Shown here: positions 27,251 to 37,198 of the stretch, piece after piece
How positions within the stretch are numbered: position 1 is the stretch's first letter
Layout of the letters: every line of letters begins with the position of its first letter
NCBI RefSeq assembly: GCF_000003815.2
Contig: NC_049986.1
Location: 21,374,191-21,438,190 of the forward strand
DNA length: 64,000 bases
Direction of reading: 5' to 3'
Source of the DNA: Branchiostoma floridae
Taxonomy: Eukaryota > Chordata > Leptocardii > Amphioxiformes > Branchiostomatidae
The notes under the pieces: model-generated
Databases searched by the model: none
Seen by the model: only the letters and a program-made list of their open reading frames with translations
Told to the model about the DNA's origin: nothing
Program-made: the position numbers and the translations under genes

Positions 27251-27441
27251 CTGTAAATGCATTTAAGTTCGCGGAGATTTAATTTCGCGGTAGTGGGAAA
27301 ATGGACTTTTCGCGGTAGTTTTAATTTCGCGGTAGCAGCATGCATTGTAGTCTCTTACTGCCTTGGAAAAATGTTCGCGGTGAAGTGGTCACCGCGAAAA
27401 CCGCGAACATTAATCCACCGCGAACATTTCTGCATTTACAG
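27251..27441. mobile_element. TA-flanked MITE (copy 1)
   Basis: Begins ctgtaaatgcat, ends tgcatttacag, flanked by TA on each side, as for Tc1/mariner-like insertions. The interior is rich in the words ttcgcggt and accgcgaa. It interrupts the dispersed repeat, whose unbroken form near 28,170 marks the empty site. A relative in the opposite orientation lies at 56,134-56,331. Confidence 0.75.
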
Positions 27442-27508
27442 TACTTGACCTGTAGAAAACAGCATAAGCGATTATTCACCACCCAGTTCAGTTCACCTGT
27501 CAAGTTGC

Positions 27509-28060
27509 CCTTTCCACCTGACGGCGCTCTCACTGCGCTCTCTCTGCGACCTAAAATTTGACGTACCCCTCAACGAATTGTATAGAAAAGAAACAAATCT
27601 TTTTACACTTTCTGTGTTTCGTTGTCTTCTCATTCACACGTTTACGTTTTGTAGGGTATACCCTGCGTGAAAGCAAAGGTTACATATATCCTATTTAGGT
27701 CGCAGTGAGAGCGCAGCGCGATCGCCGTCTAGTGGAAAGGAGTTGGTATCATAAAACACTGTTGAGACCTATTGCGCTCGCTGTGCGCTCTGTTGGCGCT
27801 CACGGCGCTCGCTGCGCGCTCTATTGGCGCTCTCTCTCTGCGCTCATCGTTGGATCGCCGTCCACGACGCTCTCACGGCGACTGTTTTGAGCAGGTTCAA
27901 AACAGTCACGGAGGTAATGGCCACCATGGCGACCATTGCGCTCCCATCGCGCATTCCCTCGGCGACCTTGGCGATCCCACCGCGCGCTCACGCGCTCTTC
28001 CAAATTTGAGGTCGCAGAGAGAGCGGCGTGAGAGCACCGAACCAGTGGAAAAGGGGTATA
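27509..28060. mobile_element. Two adjacent inverted-repeat elements of the 'gcgctctcactgcgacct' family
   Basis: The first element runs from ccacctgacggcgctctc to gcgatcgccgtctagtgg (about 27,509-27,745). The second, with amplified cgctctattggcgctc-type motifs and several ggcgac words, runs to ggtcgcagagagagcggc. Long GC-rich frames here are artefacts of repeated gcgctc words. Confidence 0.5.
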
Positions 28061-28079
28061 ACACAAGAGGTTTTCACCA

Positions 28080-28320
28080 AGACACGTTTCCGCGCTGTCA
28101 GCGTAGCTCGATTTTTTTTATAATTCCGTGTGTAGATCATGGAAAAGGGCAAAACGTACGCTATCAGTACCAGACAGTACTTTGCCTGCAGAAAATAGCA
28201 TAAGCGATTACTTTCCAGTTTTCCAGTTCAGTTCAGCTGTCAAGTTGGGTTTGTAAACAAGAGGTCTTTACCGAGACACCTTTCCATGCTGTCAGTGTAG
28301 CTCTGTCTACCTAGTCTTCC
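28080..28320. repeat. Dispersed ~1 kb repeat, right-end fragment
   Basis: gtgtagatcatggaaaaggg, gtcaagttgggtttgtaaac and tctttaccgag match 790-960. It is the continuation of copy 4 after nested insertions. Confidence 0.55.
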
Positions 28321-28444
28321 TTCAAATTTATTGAGTGGGTATATTTTCCCTGTCCGATAATAAAGTAATAAAAACAGTTCCTTGACCGCGCCGTTAGGTC
28401 TAAGACAATCTTCATCGTCGGTCGACGTTATCGTAGGGTTATAC

Positions 28445-29022
28445 CGCCCCTTACGGGGTGACATACCCTTTCGCTGGTTGATTACAAGGCGGGGATGCGC
28501 CAAGACATTTGCACGCGATGTTATCTCCTGACCAATTTGAGTTTTTTTTGGGGGGGGGGGGGAATGTTTTTTGTGGATTTTGGTCGCATATCTTGGAAAC
28601 ATCAGTCCTGTGCAAAGTTAGATGTAGTAACTACAAAATGCGAACTGAGAACGTTGGAAATGTTTAGAGCTGCCCATTGCCGTCATGAGATGTTGGAACA
28701 CGGTGATTCCTTTCGCACAGTTGTTGTTGAATGGGTCGAATACTTTTTGGGTGTTGTGGCTTTGATCCCAGTAGGTCGCGATCGCTACAGTGAATACAGC
28801 TTAAATCTTCCTATTCATTTTCTTATGCATGAGCTGGCACGGTAACGAGTTTGTTTTTTTGGACTGTACCATCTCTTGCCGAACTCGGTCTGTATTTTGG
28901 CCTACGGAGAACAGAATTTGCGATTACCTTTTCCACTACAGAATACAGGTCACAGGACGGAAGACCTGGCGCATCCCCGTCTTGTAATTAGCTGTCGAAA
29001 GGGTAACACCGCGTAATAGGGC
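28445..29022. mobile_element. ~580-bp element with ~55-bp inverted ends
   Basis: The left ccttacggggtgacataccc ... gattacaaggcggggatgcg is mirrored on the right by ggcgcatccccgtcttgtaa ... cgaaagggtaacaccgcg. It contains a poly-T/poly-G run at 28,540-28,561. No transposase frame. Confidence 0.65.
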
Positions 29023-29128
29023 CTTCACACGGAAACCGACTTAGCAGGAATCAAGCAGAAGCAGCCGGAATGAAGTATTTGCAAAATTCGCGCCACATTC
29101 GGGGCCATTCCGATTGGGAATTCCAAAT

Positions 29129-29605
29129 GAACCTTATATCCCCTTCACACGAGAAGGAATGAGCCAAAATGCCGTCAGAATGAAAATTCTTTTCTATTCC
29201 TGGGAATTCGTAGTGCATTCTAGATATTCTCACTGCATTCCAGATATTCTTTTGGCCACATTCGGGTAGGATCCGAAATGACTTGCCGTTTCGGTTCTCC
29301 ATCGAATGAGATAAGAATGTTTTAGATAATGTTGGAATGCCGTAGAATGCAGTTAGAATATTTAGAATCCACTTAGAGTCCACTTCGAATGCCAGTGGAT
29401 ATTTGTCCACTTCGAATGCACCTCGACAGTTTTTAACATGTCAAAAACTTGTCGGGCTAGCCAAAAGAACGGGCACAAATAGCTGGAATGCAGTGAGAAT
29501 TTCTGGAACACACTACGAATTGTCAGGAATTGGCAGAAATAGAAAAGAATTTTCATTCTGACGGCATTCCGGCTGATTCTTGCTCTCGCATGAAGAGGGC
29601 TTAAG
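29129..29605. mobile_element. ~480-bp element with ~110-bp inverted ends
   Basis: The left atgccgtcagaatgaaaatt ... tctattcctgggaattcg ... ctcactgcattccagat mirrors the right atctggaatgcagtgagaa-type and ttttcattctgacggcat. It is a long-TIR non-autonomous element. Confidence 0.65.
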
Positions 29606-29639
29606 GGGCGGTATAACCCCGTCGTGTGCGAACACGTCG

Positions 29640-29661
29640 ACCGATGATGATGATGATGATG
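29640..29661. repeat. Simple (GAT)n repeat
   Basis: Run of gatgatgatgatgatgatg. Confidence 0.9.
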
Positions 29662-30036
29662 ACAGGTCACATGCCAAATGAGTTATATCCCCATTCCGGC
29701 GCTCTCACGGCGCTCTTGCTGCGTTGGCAAATTTGCCTCATCAACGTGAAACCTGCTTAAGTGGAATATCAAAAACTCAAATGTTAGCATCTTTTTATGC
29801 GCTACCAAAGACTAGAAAGATTACTCAACGAATTTTAATGATAAAGAAAGAATCTTGCAACGTTTTGTGTGTTTTGCTGTTTTAGAAATCATGTATACGT
29901 TTACGTCTTACATAACTTTCAAAGTACAGTCGAACTTGTCTAAGAAGACCAACTCGGCGACCTAGTTCAAAAATACGATTTTGATAGCTATAGGTTGGGT
30001 TTTCAATCTAAATGGCGATAGTTCTTTCTGTTTCAG

Positions 30037-30110
30037 GATCATCATTTGCCTCCTGTTCTATGTCACCCTTGTGCTGTATGTGGTAACCGTCGGCGGAAGG
30101 AAAGTTACCA
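30037..30110 (+). CDS. Gene 2 leader exon (signal peptide-like)
   Basis: Acceptor ttctgtttcag, donor gtaagt. It encodes IIICLLFYVTLVLYVVTV followed by GGRKVT: a hydrophobic core and a small/polar end. It enters with one base of a split codon and leaves in phase 1, exactly as the gene 1 leader. Confidence 0.58.
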
Positions 30111-33100
30111 GTAAGTCTTGGAAATTGTTGTATTTGAACAGGAGAATATGACACCTACTAGTACTTGTGCAAGTTAACTAGTTTGGTGTGATGTGTATGT
30201 GGGTATGAAGTATATACTGTCCGGCTACTAAAAATGATACAGATACAGAATGTGGCAACATTGTGAAAGATTGCTCCATGCCCTCTTGGAGTGTTGTGTT
30301 CCACAATTTTTGATTTTCTGTCTGCTCATGTCTGTCCGTCCGTTCATCCAGCCGAAAAGCCACGTCGAGAGTTCTATGCGTCTCTCTTTTTCTTCCGCGA
30401 GAGAAAGTAGTCCGAGAGTACTAACGAAAGGCATATACCTTGCAGAAAAGTGCAAGCCTTTGGCGTTTCCAAACACGACAAGGGAGTGCGACCAGTCCCC
30501 AAATGCCGAAGGCCGCTACCCCAAAGGGACCGTCTGCACATTTGACTGCGTGGAGGGGTGTGTGAAGGATAAGGGAAGCAGAAGGAGGGAATGCAAGGTC
30601 AAGGGAAGGACAAAATGGTGGATCGGAGGCCAAGGACTTAAGTGTCTTTGTGAGTCATGATAACATTAGAATAGTATAAGGTAGGACACAAGTCATTTTT
30701 CAGTGGCTCTGGAGATCTTTATTGAGTCTTTGACGTACAAATACAAGATGAAAGACAGACAAAAGTGCGCAAGGTAAGACATATTAAAAAAAGAACAATC
30801 GTGTGCGTCGGACTGCTGAAATACAAACTTTTAAAATTCGTTACACGTATTGCACAAGAAGATGGTAAAACTAATGCATTGCACTAATTGAATATTGCAC
30901 TATTTCATGTAACGTTACAACTATAATTACCAGTTGCTTGAGAAGAGTCCAAGGGGTTTTTCCCACCCAAATAGATTTCTTGCACAATATATAACATATG
31001 AAGTGCATCTAAGTAGTACCATACCTACCGATTCTAATTTATTTCAGGACATCATAACATTTTTTCTAGGCCTTATCAACCATGGCATTGTCCATTTACT
31101 CACAGGTAACCCATGTGACAGTGCACCCAGCCATCCCGAAGGTGCCACCATTGACTGTGCTTCAGACCAGGCCTCCTACCCAGCCGGGCATGTTTGTAAC
31201 ATCACCTGCCCTGTCGGTTCGTCAGGGGATACGAGGAAAGTCTGTACGAACGGCCACTGGACTGGAGAGGATCTAGTGTGTGAAGGTACCTATTTTGTGT
31301 TTTTGTTCTTTACGCCAGGTAGAAGTTACTCAAGCAACTGGACATGATTTTCGAAACGGTCAGACCTTTCAGGTAGAATCCTTTATCTTTCGTCAGTGTC
31401 ACTGATGAAAGATAGTGTGTGTGTTTTACACCTCAGAGGTTTAACGCAAAAGTTCTCTAATACCCTTGTCACATTATCCACGATCTTCGGGCGTATCAAT
31501 GGAAGATGGGCCATATCTACAATCGACAAAGGGTTGCGCGTACGTATTTTTCACCTGAAAACCGTCTCTGTTACATATCACGTACATCATTGTACCTTGT
31601 ACAATTGTTGTGCAATAAAGTCATTATTATAAGCGAGGCTCGGGCGATTGTCGCAGAACCGTCGTCCGATCGATTTTCGTCAAATGTAACAGGGGTATAA
31701 CGGCGTCCAGGTTCAACTGCATCTTAATATACAGAACAGTAGTGCAAGGTCTAGCAGACGTTGCTTAACAACCGTGAGTTTTTCCGCACACTCAGACAAC
31801 CCATGTGACAGTCCACCGAGCCACCCCGAAGGTGCCACCAGTGACTGTGGTCATGACCAGCCCCCCTACCCAGCCGGGCATGTGTGTAACCTCACCTGCC
31901 CTGTCGGTACATCAGGGGATGCGAGGAAGGTCTGTGAGAGAGGCCAATGGAATGGAGAGGACCTAGTGTGTGAAGGTACCTATTTTTGTGTTTTTGTTTC
32001 TTGTTTACGCCAAGAAGCAGTTACTCAAGGCTCAATCAACTGGATATGATTTACTCAAGCAATTACTCAAGCACTGTGTCACTGACGAAAAATAGTAACC
32101 TACGTGAAACGTACGTACCTGAAACGTCTACCCCTTTCCGAAATCATATGAAGTTGCTTGAGTAATTGAGATTTGGCGTATCTTATTACCTGGATGTCTA
32201 ATCTTCATCTATTTTTTTGTTGTTGTTTTATTTGCGATGCAAAGAAAGGTTTTACGCTTTGCGATTTTTGCATTGTAAGCACCAAAAGACAAACACAGAG
32301 CGGAATACAGCCATTTAATTCACGTACCTTAAAATAAACATTAGTAGGAATTAGAGTCGATTCCGAGTCACCGAGAGGGTTTTGAAATAATATTTGTAAT
32401 AAGTTTGAACTATTTCCTGATAAAAGCTCCTTGACTATTCTAAGCAAAAGAATATTTCAGTCACTGAAGTTCTAAATTGTTCAAACAATTGAAAATGAAA
32501 GTTTGAACATGTTTGAACCTGTCTATATATGTTGGAAACATTGGAAAATTAATGGTACAAATATCTCTTTATTTAGAACAATTTAGAAGCATCTATGTGT
32601 TTTTGTTATTGTTGGAACATGTGATCATATGTTCCAACAATTTGCGTCATTTTTTTCCTCCATAAAAACTTTTATTACCCCAATAAACAAAGCTGCTAAG
32701 ATGGTCCTTTTGTTTGGGTATTGTATTTTTAGATTTTCTCTAGTAGACACTAGTGGCTCTTTTGTGAAAAGCTGTCAGACAGACACAATTTCCTGCACTT
32801 GGCAGGGATGTGTGAATTGCCCTCTTCCCAGCCCACTGACCCAGTTTCATCATTTTGTTTCACTGTTCGAACATATGATCACATGTGATCACAAATGATG
32901 AATCTATGTTGGAACAGTTTAGAAACTAACAGAAATAATGGATTTGATGTTAGAAATGTTTCTAACATGTATGAACACTATAGAAAATATCTAGAACATC
33001 ACACAGATATTATAAATAGTTCTAAACAGTTACTTATCACATTTAGAATGTTATAAAGATTTTCAAAATGTTCGAACAAAAGGCAAGAAAGACCCTCTTG

Positions 33101-35225
33101 GTAATGTGGAATCGACTCTAACACCCATTGGATCATCAACGGGTGCCCTGCCAGGATTTCTGTGTAAACACATTTCATGCCCAGGACTAATTTTTTTTAA
33201 CGTTTAATATGTATGTTTAGTTGTTGCCCTTTATACGATACTTTCATACGATTCGAATACCGTATTCGGACGTTGAAACTGCTTGTTGCTACTTGTTACA
33301 TTTGTTCGAGGACATCAACTTTTCTCAGCTTGCGGCGTATTTCGCTTTAAATTGTCTGTTTTACACCTGAAAAGTTTAACGCAAAAGTTCTCTAACGTCA
33401 TCTAGGGGCAACTAGATCTTAATATACAGAACTTTTCTTTAGTATAATGCCGAATTGCAAGCAGACGTTGCCTAACAACTAGAGACACTTCCATTTACTC
33501 AGAGAACCCATGTGACAGTCCACCGAGCCATCCCGAAGGTTCCACCGGTGACTGTGGTCCAGACCAGCCCCCCTACCCAGCCGGGCACGTGTGTAACATC
33601 ACCTGCCCTGTCAATACATCAGGGGATGCAAGGAAAGTCTGTGAGAACGGCCAATGGAGTGGAGAGGACCTAGAGTGCGAAGGTACCTCATTAAATGTGT
33701 GTTTTATCACCTACGTTTTGATAATGTCTTACAGTAATGAATTGGGACGAGGACACGTTTGGGATTGTGTTCTCGCCGCAAAAGCGCCACCTAAATTAGC
33801 TACATCTAGCGGCGAGAAGCAGAACTCCAGTCAGAAACTCTGAGGAAGGTGTCTGATAGACACCGAAACGTAAGCAAGTAAGTTTAATTTTGGTTGTGTA
33901 CAAGAATTCTCCTATATCCAGTAATGATTCTAAAAAGGCCATCAGAAAGTAACGACTGACTAGAACATTAGTCTACTACTGTGTAATGCCATTTTCTAGC
34001 ATTGCCAGCTGCAGAGGATTATGATGATCCGCCAGCCCCACCCGTTGACGCCCCCTTGGAACATGAGGAAGTATGTGAAGACCAATGCGAAGACGGGTCC
34101 ACCGAAAATGGCGGCGACGATATGCTGGAGTGCAATCATGGAGTCTGGGACGGGTGCGACCTGATCTGTACAAGTGCGTACCTTACGCTTGTTTTCATGC
34201 CTCCGTTTAAAATACTTTTATCACCTCTTAAATGCAACGTATGCGGTGCCTGATTCGATCGGAATCTTATTTGCATAATTAATGAGGACATTTTCTAAAC
34301 CCGGTCTGTTTCATTATAGGACTATTTCAACATGTGACATTTGTAAGGAAGAAACAAATGAACATTACACAAATAATGACCTTATTTGCATAGTTAATTA
34401 GAAAATGCTATAATCCCATTATGATGGAAAATGCTATTATAACCTTCTTAAGATTGGCCTAACATTTGAGTAGAGGATATGATCAACTAATAAGATGCAT
34501 GCGAATGAGGGCTGGCATTATTTGCATAACAAATGACAAGCACACATTATACACCAGCTGTAAATGTTAAAATCATTGGCAAAGGTATGAGGCCGTGGAC
34601 CTCTAGCTCTAGACTGAATGTCTTAAACTTTTAACTATGATTTAGGCCTGCCTTTTTATATCATTGCCAGAGGACAGTAATGATCCACAAGCCATAGACT
34701 GTGAGGTTCTAGACGGATGTGACGCCCCCATTGAACAAGTGGAAGTATGTAACTACCAATGCGAAGAAGGGTCCACCGAAAATGGCGGCGACGACATGCA
34801 GAACTGCAACGATGGAGCCTGGGACGGGTGCGAACTCATCTGTAAAAGTGCGAACCTTACCGTACCTTATATTCCTTCCAGTCGTGACTCCATACCCATT
34901 TATGTACACATATACATGTGAAATTACCTCGGGAAGCTTGTCCAGCGTCAACCGGAATCATCCTTTTTAGTATAATAGTGAAGGCAAATCTGCCCAAACT
35001 GTCCTTTACAACCACGTAAGCATTGAGATGAATATACGGCAAATATTCAGGATCCTAGTAACCTCTATGACTTCTGCTAGCTTCACTATTACAGATCACT
35101 ACATTAAAGCAGCTGTAAAGGGAAACTTTAAAGTCCAGAAACAAAAATAAACGTGTTACCTATGGAGATCTGTACTCTTATTCAACATGTGCTATTTCAG
35201 CACCCAACATTAACAATGATTGGAA
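30037..35225 (+). CDS. Secreted multi-sushi (CCP) protein, gene 2 (spliced, 5' end not found)
   Basis: Proposed exons: 30037-30110 (leader), 30446-30649, 31106-31285, 31796-31975, 33503-33682, 34015-34173, 34671-34847, 35201-35225. It has six CCP modules, each in its own phase 1-1 exon. It is arranged head to tail with gene 1 and shares with it the leader phases, a 204-bp WxWIGG-type CCP, the micro-exon and the 3' flank, so the two are tandem paralogues. Modules 2-4 form a closely related trio starting NPCD. Modules 5-6 resemble the acidic EDCDD type of gene 1 but have lost or shifted cysteines. A leader plus CCP only, without a visible transmembrane exon, suggests a secreted protein. Product name and ligand unknown. 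Confidence 0.7.
30446..30649 (+). CDS. Gene 2 CCP module 1 (divergent)
   Basis: Acceptor ataccttgcag, donor gtgagt, phase 1-1, 204 bp. KCKPLAFPN, ECDQSP, VCTFDC, ECKVKGRTKWW and LKC give seven cysteines. It is strongly basic in the middle. Counterpart of gene 1 module 3. Confidence 0.72.
31106..31285 (+). CDS. Gene 2 CCP module 2
   Basis: Acceptor ttactcacag, donor gtacct, phase 1-1. Six cysteines: NPCDSAPSHPEGA, IDCASDQ, VCNITC, VCTNGHWTG, and the terminal VC. The closest in style to vertebrate selectin repeats. NIT is a potential N-glycosylation site. Confidence 0.85.
31796..31975 (+). CDS. Gene 2 CCP module 3
   Basis: Acceptor cgcacactcag, donor gtacct, phase 1-1. Six cysteines: NPCDSPPSHPEGA, SDCGHDQ, VCNLTC, VCERGQWNG, and the terminal VC. 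Tandem sister of modules 2 and 4. Confidence 0.85.
32351..33121. mobile_element. ~770-bp fold-back element in gene 2 intron
   Basis: The ends ttagagtcgattcc and ggaatcgactctaa are inverted, with complementarity continuing through gagagggtttt. Inside are further self-complementary words (ggaacatgtgatcatatgtt). No coding content. Confidence 0.65.
33240..33360. repeat. Dispersed repeat fragment shared with gene 1 introns
   Basis: Reverse-complement similarity to 16,071-16,180 and 18,239-18,350 (tgtcctcgaacaaa, ggtattcgaat). Confidence 0.55.
33503..33682 (+). CDS. Gene 2 CCP module 4
   Basis: Acceptor catttactcag, donor gtacct, phase 1-1. Six cysteines: NPCDSPPSHPEGS, GDCGPDQ, VCNITC, VCENGQWSG, and the terminal EC. 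Confidence 0.85.
33755..33900 (+). mobile_element. Penelope-like element remnant (candidate)
   Basis: Contains an inverted pair ctcgccgc/gcggcgag enclosing a short loop, followed directly by a hammerhead-like motif. No protein frame remains. Assignment to Penelope-like elements rests only on the ribozyme motif, which is a known feature of that class. Confidence 0.4.
33835..33885 (+). ncRNA. Candidate hammerhead-type self-cleaving ribozyme
   Basis: Order of elements: aaact (stem I), ctgagga (core CUGANGA), then one extra a. Next come ggtgtct-gat-agacacc (perfect 7-bp stem II with a 3-base loop) and gaa plus ac (core GAA and start of stem III). The motif ends with gt-a (H17 cleavage position after 33,880) and agttt (stem I partner of aaact). 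Stem III would be only two base pairs with an 8-base loop. The extra A next to stem II departs from the textbook core. Stem III this short often needs dimerisation for activity. Confidence 0.45.
34015..34173 (+). CDS. Gene 2 CCP module 5 (cysteine-poor start)
   Basis: Acceptor cagctgcag (or six bases earlier at ttgccag, also in frame), donor gtgcgt, phase 1-1. It reads EDYDDPPAPPVDAP, VCEDQC, ECNHGVWDGC and IC. The first two cysteines are missing and a new one follows the tryptophan, leaving five. It is 18 bp shorter than the typical exon. It may be decaying or may fold differently. Confidence 0.65.
34253..34612 (+). repeat. LINE tail fragment in gene 2 intron
   Basis: Carries tttgcataattaatgagga and related words. 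It ends ggtatgaggccgtggacctc then tagctctag, the reverse complement of the ends at 18,749 and 3,780. Opposite orientation to those copies. Confidence 0.5.
34671..34847 (+). CDS. Gene 2 CCP module 6
   Basis: Acceptor atcattgccag, donor gtgcga, phase 1-1. EDSNDPQAIDC, DGCDAP, VCNYQC, NCNDGAWDGC and IC give seven cysteines. The first cysteine of the EDC motif is replaced by serine, with a new cysteine seven residues later. It shares WDGC with module 5. Confidence 0.7.
35201..35225 (+). CDS. Gene 2 25-bp micro-exon
   Basis: Between gtgctatttcag and gtgagtcagg. Phase 1 in, phase 2 out. It encodes PNINNDW. Conserved counterpart at 22,475-22,493. Confidence 0.5.
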
Positions 35226-35570
35226 GTGAGTCAGGACAAGTAACGATTGACCAACCCGAGTATGATTAGAATAGACAGCAATCATAATCCTCTGTATAGC
35301 TTCATTTTGTGATTGCCACAGAACGTTAATTTCTTAAGATCTTTATAAATGTGCTTTGTATGTTGTTTAACTAGAATGCCTTTTCTTAGTTTAACATACA
35401 AAGCTCATTTTTAAGGCTGATGTCAATTATGTACTGAAGGCCAAGACTACATGTTATCTGCAAATTCAGTATTTAAGAATCATTTGATCTATATCTAAAT
35501 TTAGTACTGTTACTTACTGCTTGTGTGATGTGGCAAAGGCAATTATTTTACTTTCTTGGATTTTGGAAAA

Positions 35571-35650
35571 TCATATCCAGCTGCTTGAGGAACTGCTTTT
35601 TGGCGTTCCAAAATCATATTCAGTTGCTTGAATATTTGCTTTTTGGCGTA
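35571..35650. repeat. Two copies of the minisatellite unit
   Basis: ggaaaatcatatccagctgc and ttccaaaatcatattcagtt: the unexpanded version of the ten-copy array at 23,237. Confidence 0.8.
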
Positions 35651-35751
35651 TATATATAGTTTGTTAGCATAATTTCCACCACCAAGGTCTAAAATACTGT
35701 ACTAGTTTATTTGACGATTGTCCGAAAATGTATGGACGGGCTGATTTTACA

Positions 35752-35757
35752 AATAAA
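35752..35757 (+). terminator. Putative polyadenylation signal of gene 2
   Basis: aataaagcgggctgcgggac, the same context as at 23,772. Confidence 0.45.
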
Positions 35758-36037
35758 GCGGGCTGCGGGACATCGTTTTGTGTCTGGATGTTCTTTGGGT
35801 ATGTATTTACAAGTAATAACTGACAAACATGATACACTGACTAGCTCTCTCAGTTAACATATCACCAGACACAAACTATTTTATTCAGTTACTGTTACTC
35901 ACTCATTCAGCCCTGAAAGGTATTGAAAGAGTCTACATAATCTGCCCCAAATCTGCTTAGAAATAATTCATTCTAACCATTCACTACTTTATCAGACAAG
36001 AGAAACAACAAGACGGTATTATGAATAGTGACCTTTT

Positions 36038-36043
36038 TTTATT
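36038..36043 (-). terminator. Possible Notch polyadenylation signal
   Basis: tttatt on the plus strand (aataaa on minus), about 1.16 kb after the Notch stop. The stretch 36,044-37,198 has no coding signal and is presumed 3' UTR. Confidence 0.35.
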
Positions 36044-37198
36044 TATATCTGTCGACTGGTAGAAATTAGTATACAGTTGGTCGATTGTTCCTGTTCCGCT
36101 AAACTACTGAAATCACAGAAACTGGAATAAGTTGTTAAGTACAAAAGGTCACGTAGAACTAAAATATTCTCTATAAAAAATACTGAAGGGTACAGTAAAT
36201 ATATGATGAGTACATGTACAGATGCTGGCTAAGGTAAGCGATCGTTTTGCTGTTCGAATCCAAGCAAACCGAAAAGAGAACTAATAACAATAATACACAT
36301 ATACAGCCTTTTTTTGTCAAACCATAAAAATTAGATATCAAAGCTTGTGGCCTTGAAAGTTCCACAAAAGCTTTCTCCCATAAAAGAAGAGCTAAAATGC
36401 AATCGGCAGTGTGGTAAACTGATGAAGTTCCCCATCTTTGGTTGTAGATATCCAAGAAATAAAATGTAGGCCCCGATAAAAATTAGGAAGCGCTGGATTG
36501 GAGGCACGCATTCTTTAAATTTCAACTCTAGGAGAACAGCACTTAGCACCTATGAAAATCACCCAAAAGTTTCATTAGCTCTTTCTTGCTTTGTCGTAAA
36601 ATTTCCTCACACATACTCTCACATGATTCTGTCATGATTCTTACACCTCTTTACAAAAGTCGACTCTAGAACATCATGATTCGAACCTACGCTAGAAACT
36701 TCAGCACTTAAAACCATTTAAAATTTACTGTGGTTTCTCTTCGTACGACCCTCATGATAATGATAATGATCCCACCACATGGCAAGACTTAAGAACTCAA
36801 AATAAAAGATCCTTATATATACACATCAAAATAACTTTCAAACTCCGTGACAGGCGCTCCCTAACCTGTAACCACCAGTGCTGTACAATCTACTACTGGA
36901 AACTTTTCAGTCTTACATGTGTCAACGTAGAGATGAGCATGGAAGGCAACACAAAATGTACATATAATAAATAAGAGTTTCATGTTTCTATGGTTAATAT
37001 GTCCTCGTCGTCGTCGAATGTGAACGAAAGACCATAAGAACTAAGGCAGCCCTTGGACATGTTTTACATTTGTTACTTTTCCTAACCAAAGTGTTGTTTT
37101 TTTAGGTTTCTAGGTAAATACCTCTGGCACAATATCAGTACAAAAATATTTTACACATTTCTCTCTGCGTTGTACAATCTTCATAAGTAACCAGTATA

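Noticed and set aside
27772-28203. 143-residue GC-rich frame
   Set aside because: Arises from repeated gcgctc words of an inverted-repeat element.
30250-30445. Upstream in-frame extension of gene 2 CCP module 1
   Set aside because: Open by chance; a good acceptor at 30,444-30,445 and the phase match to the leader exon favour starting at 30,446.
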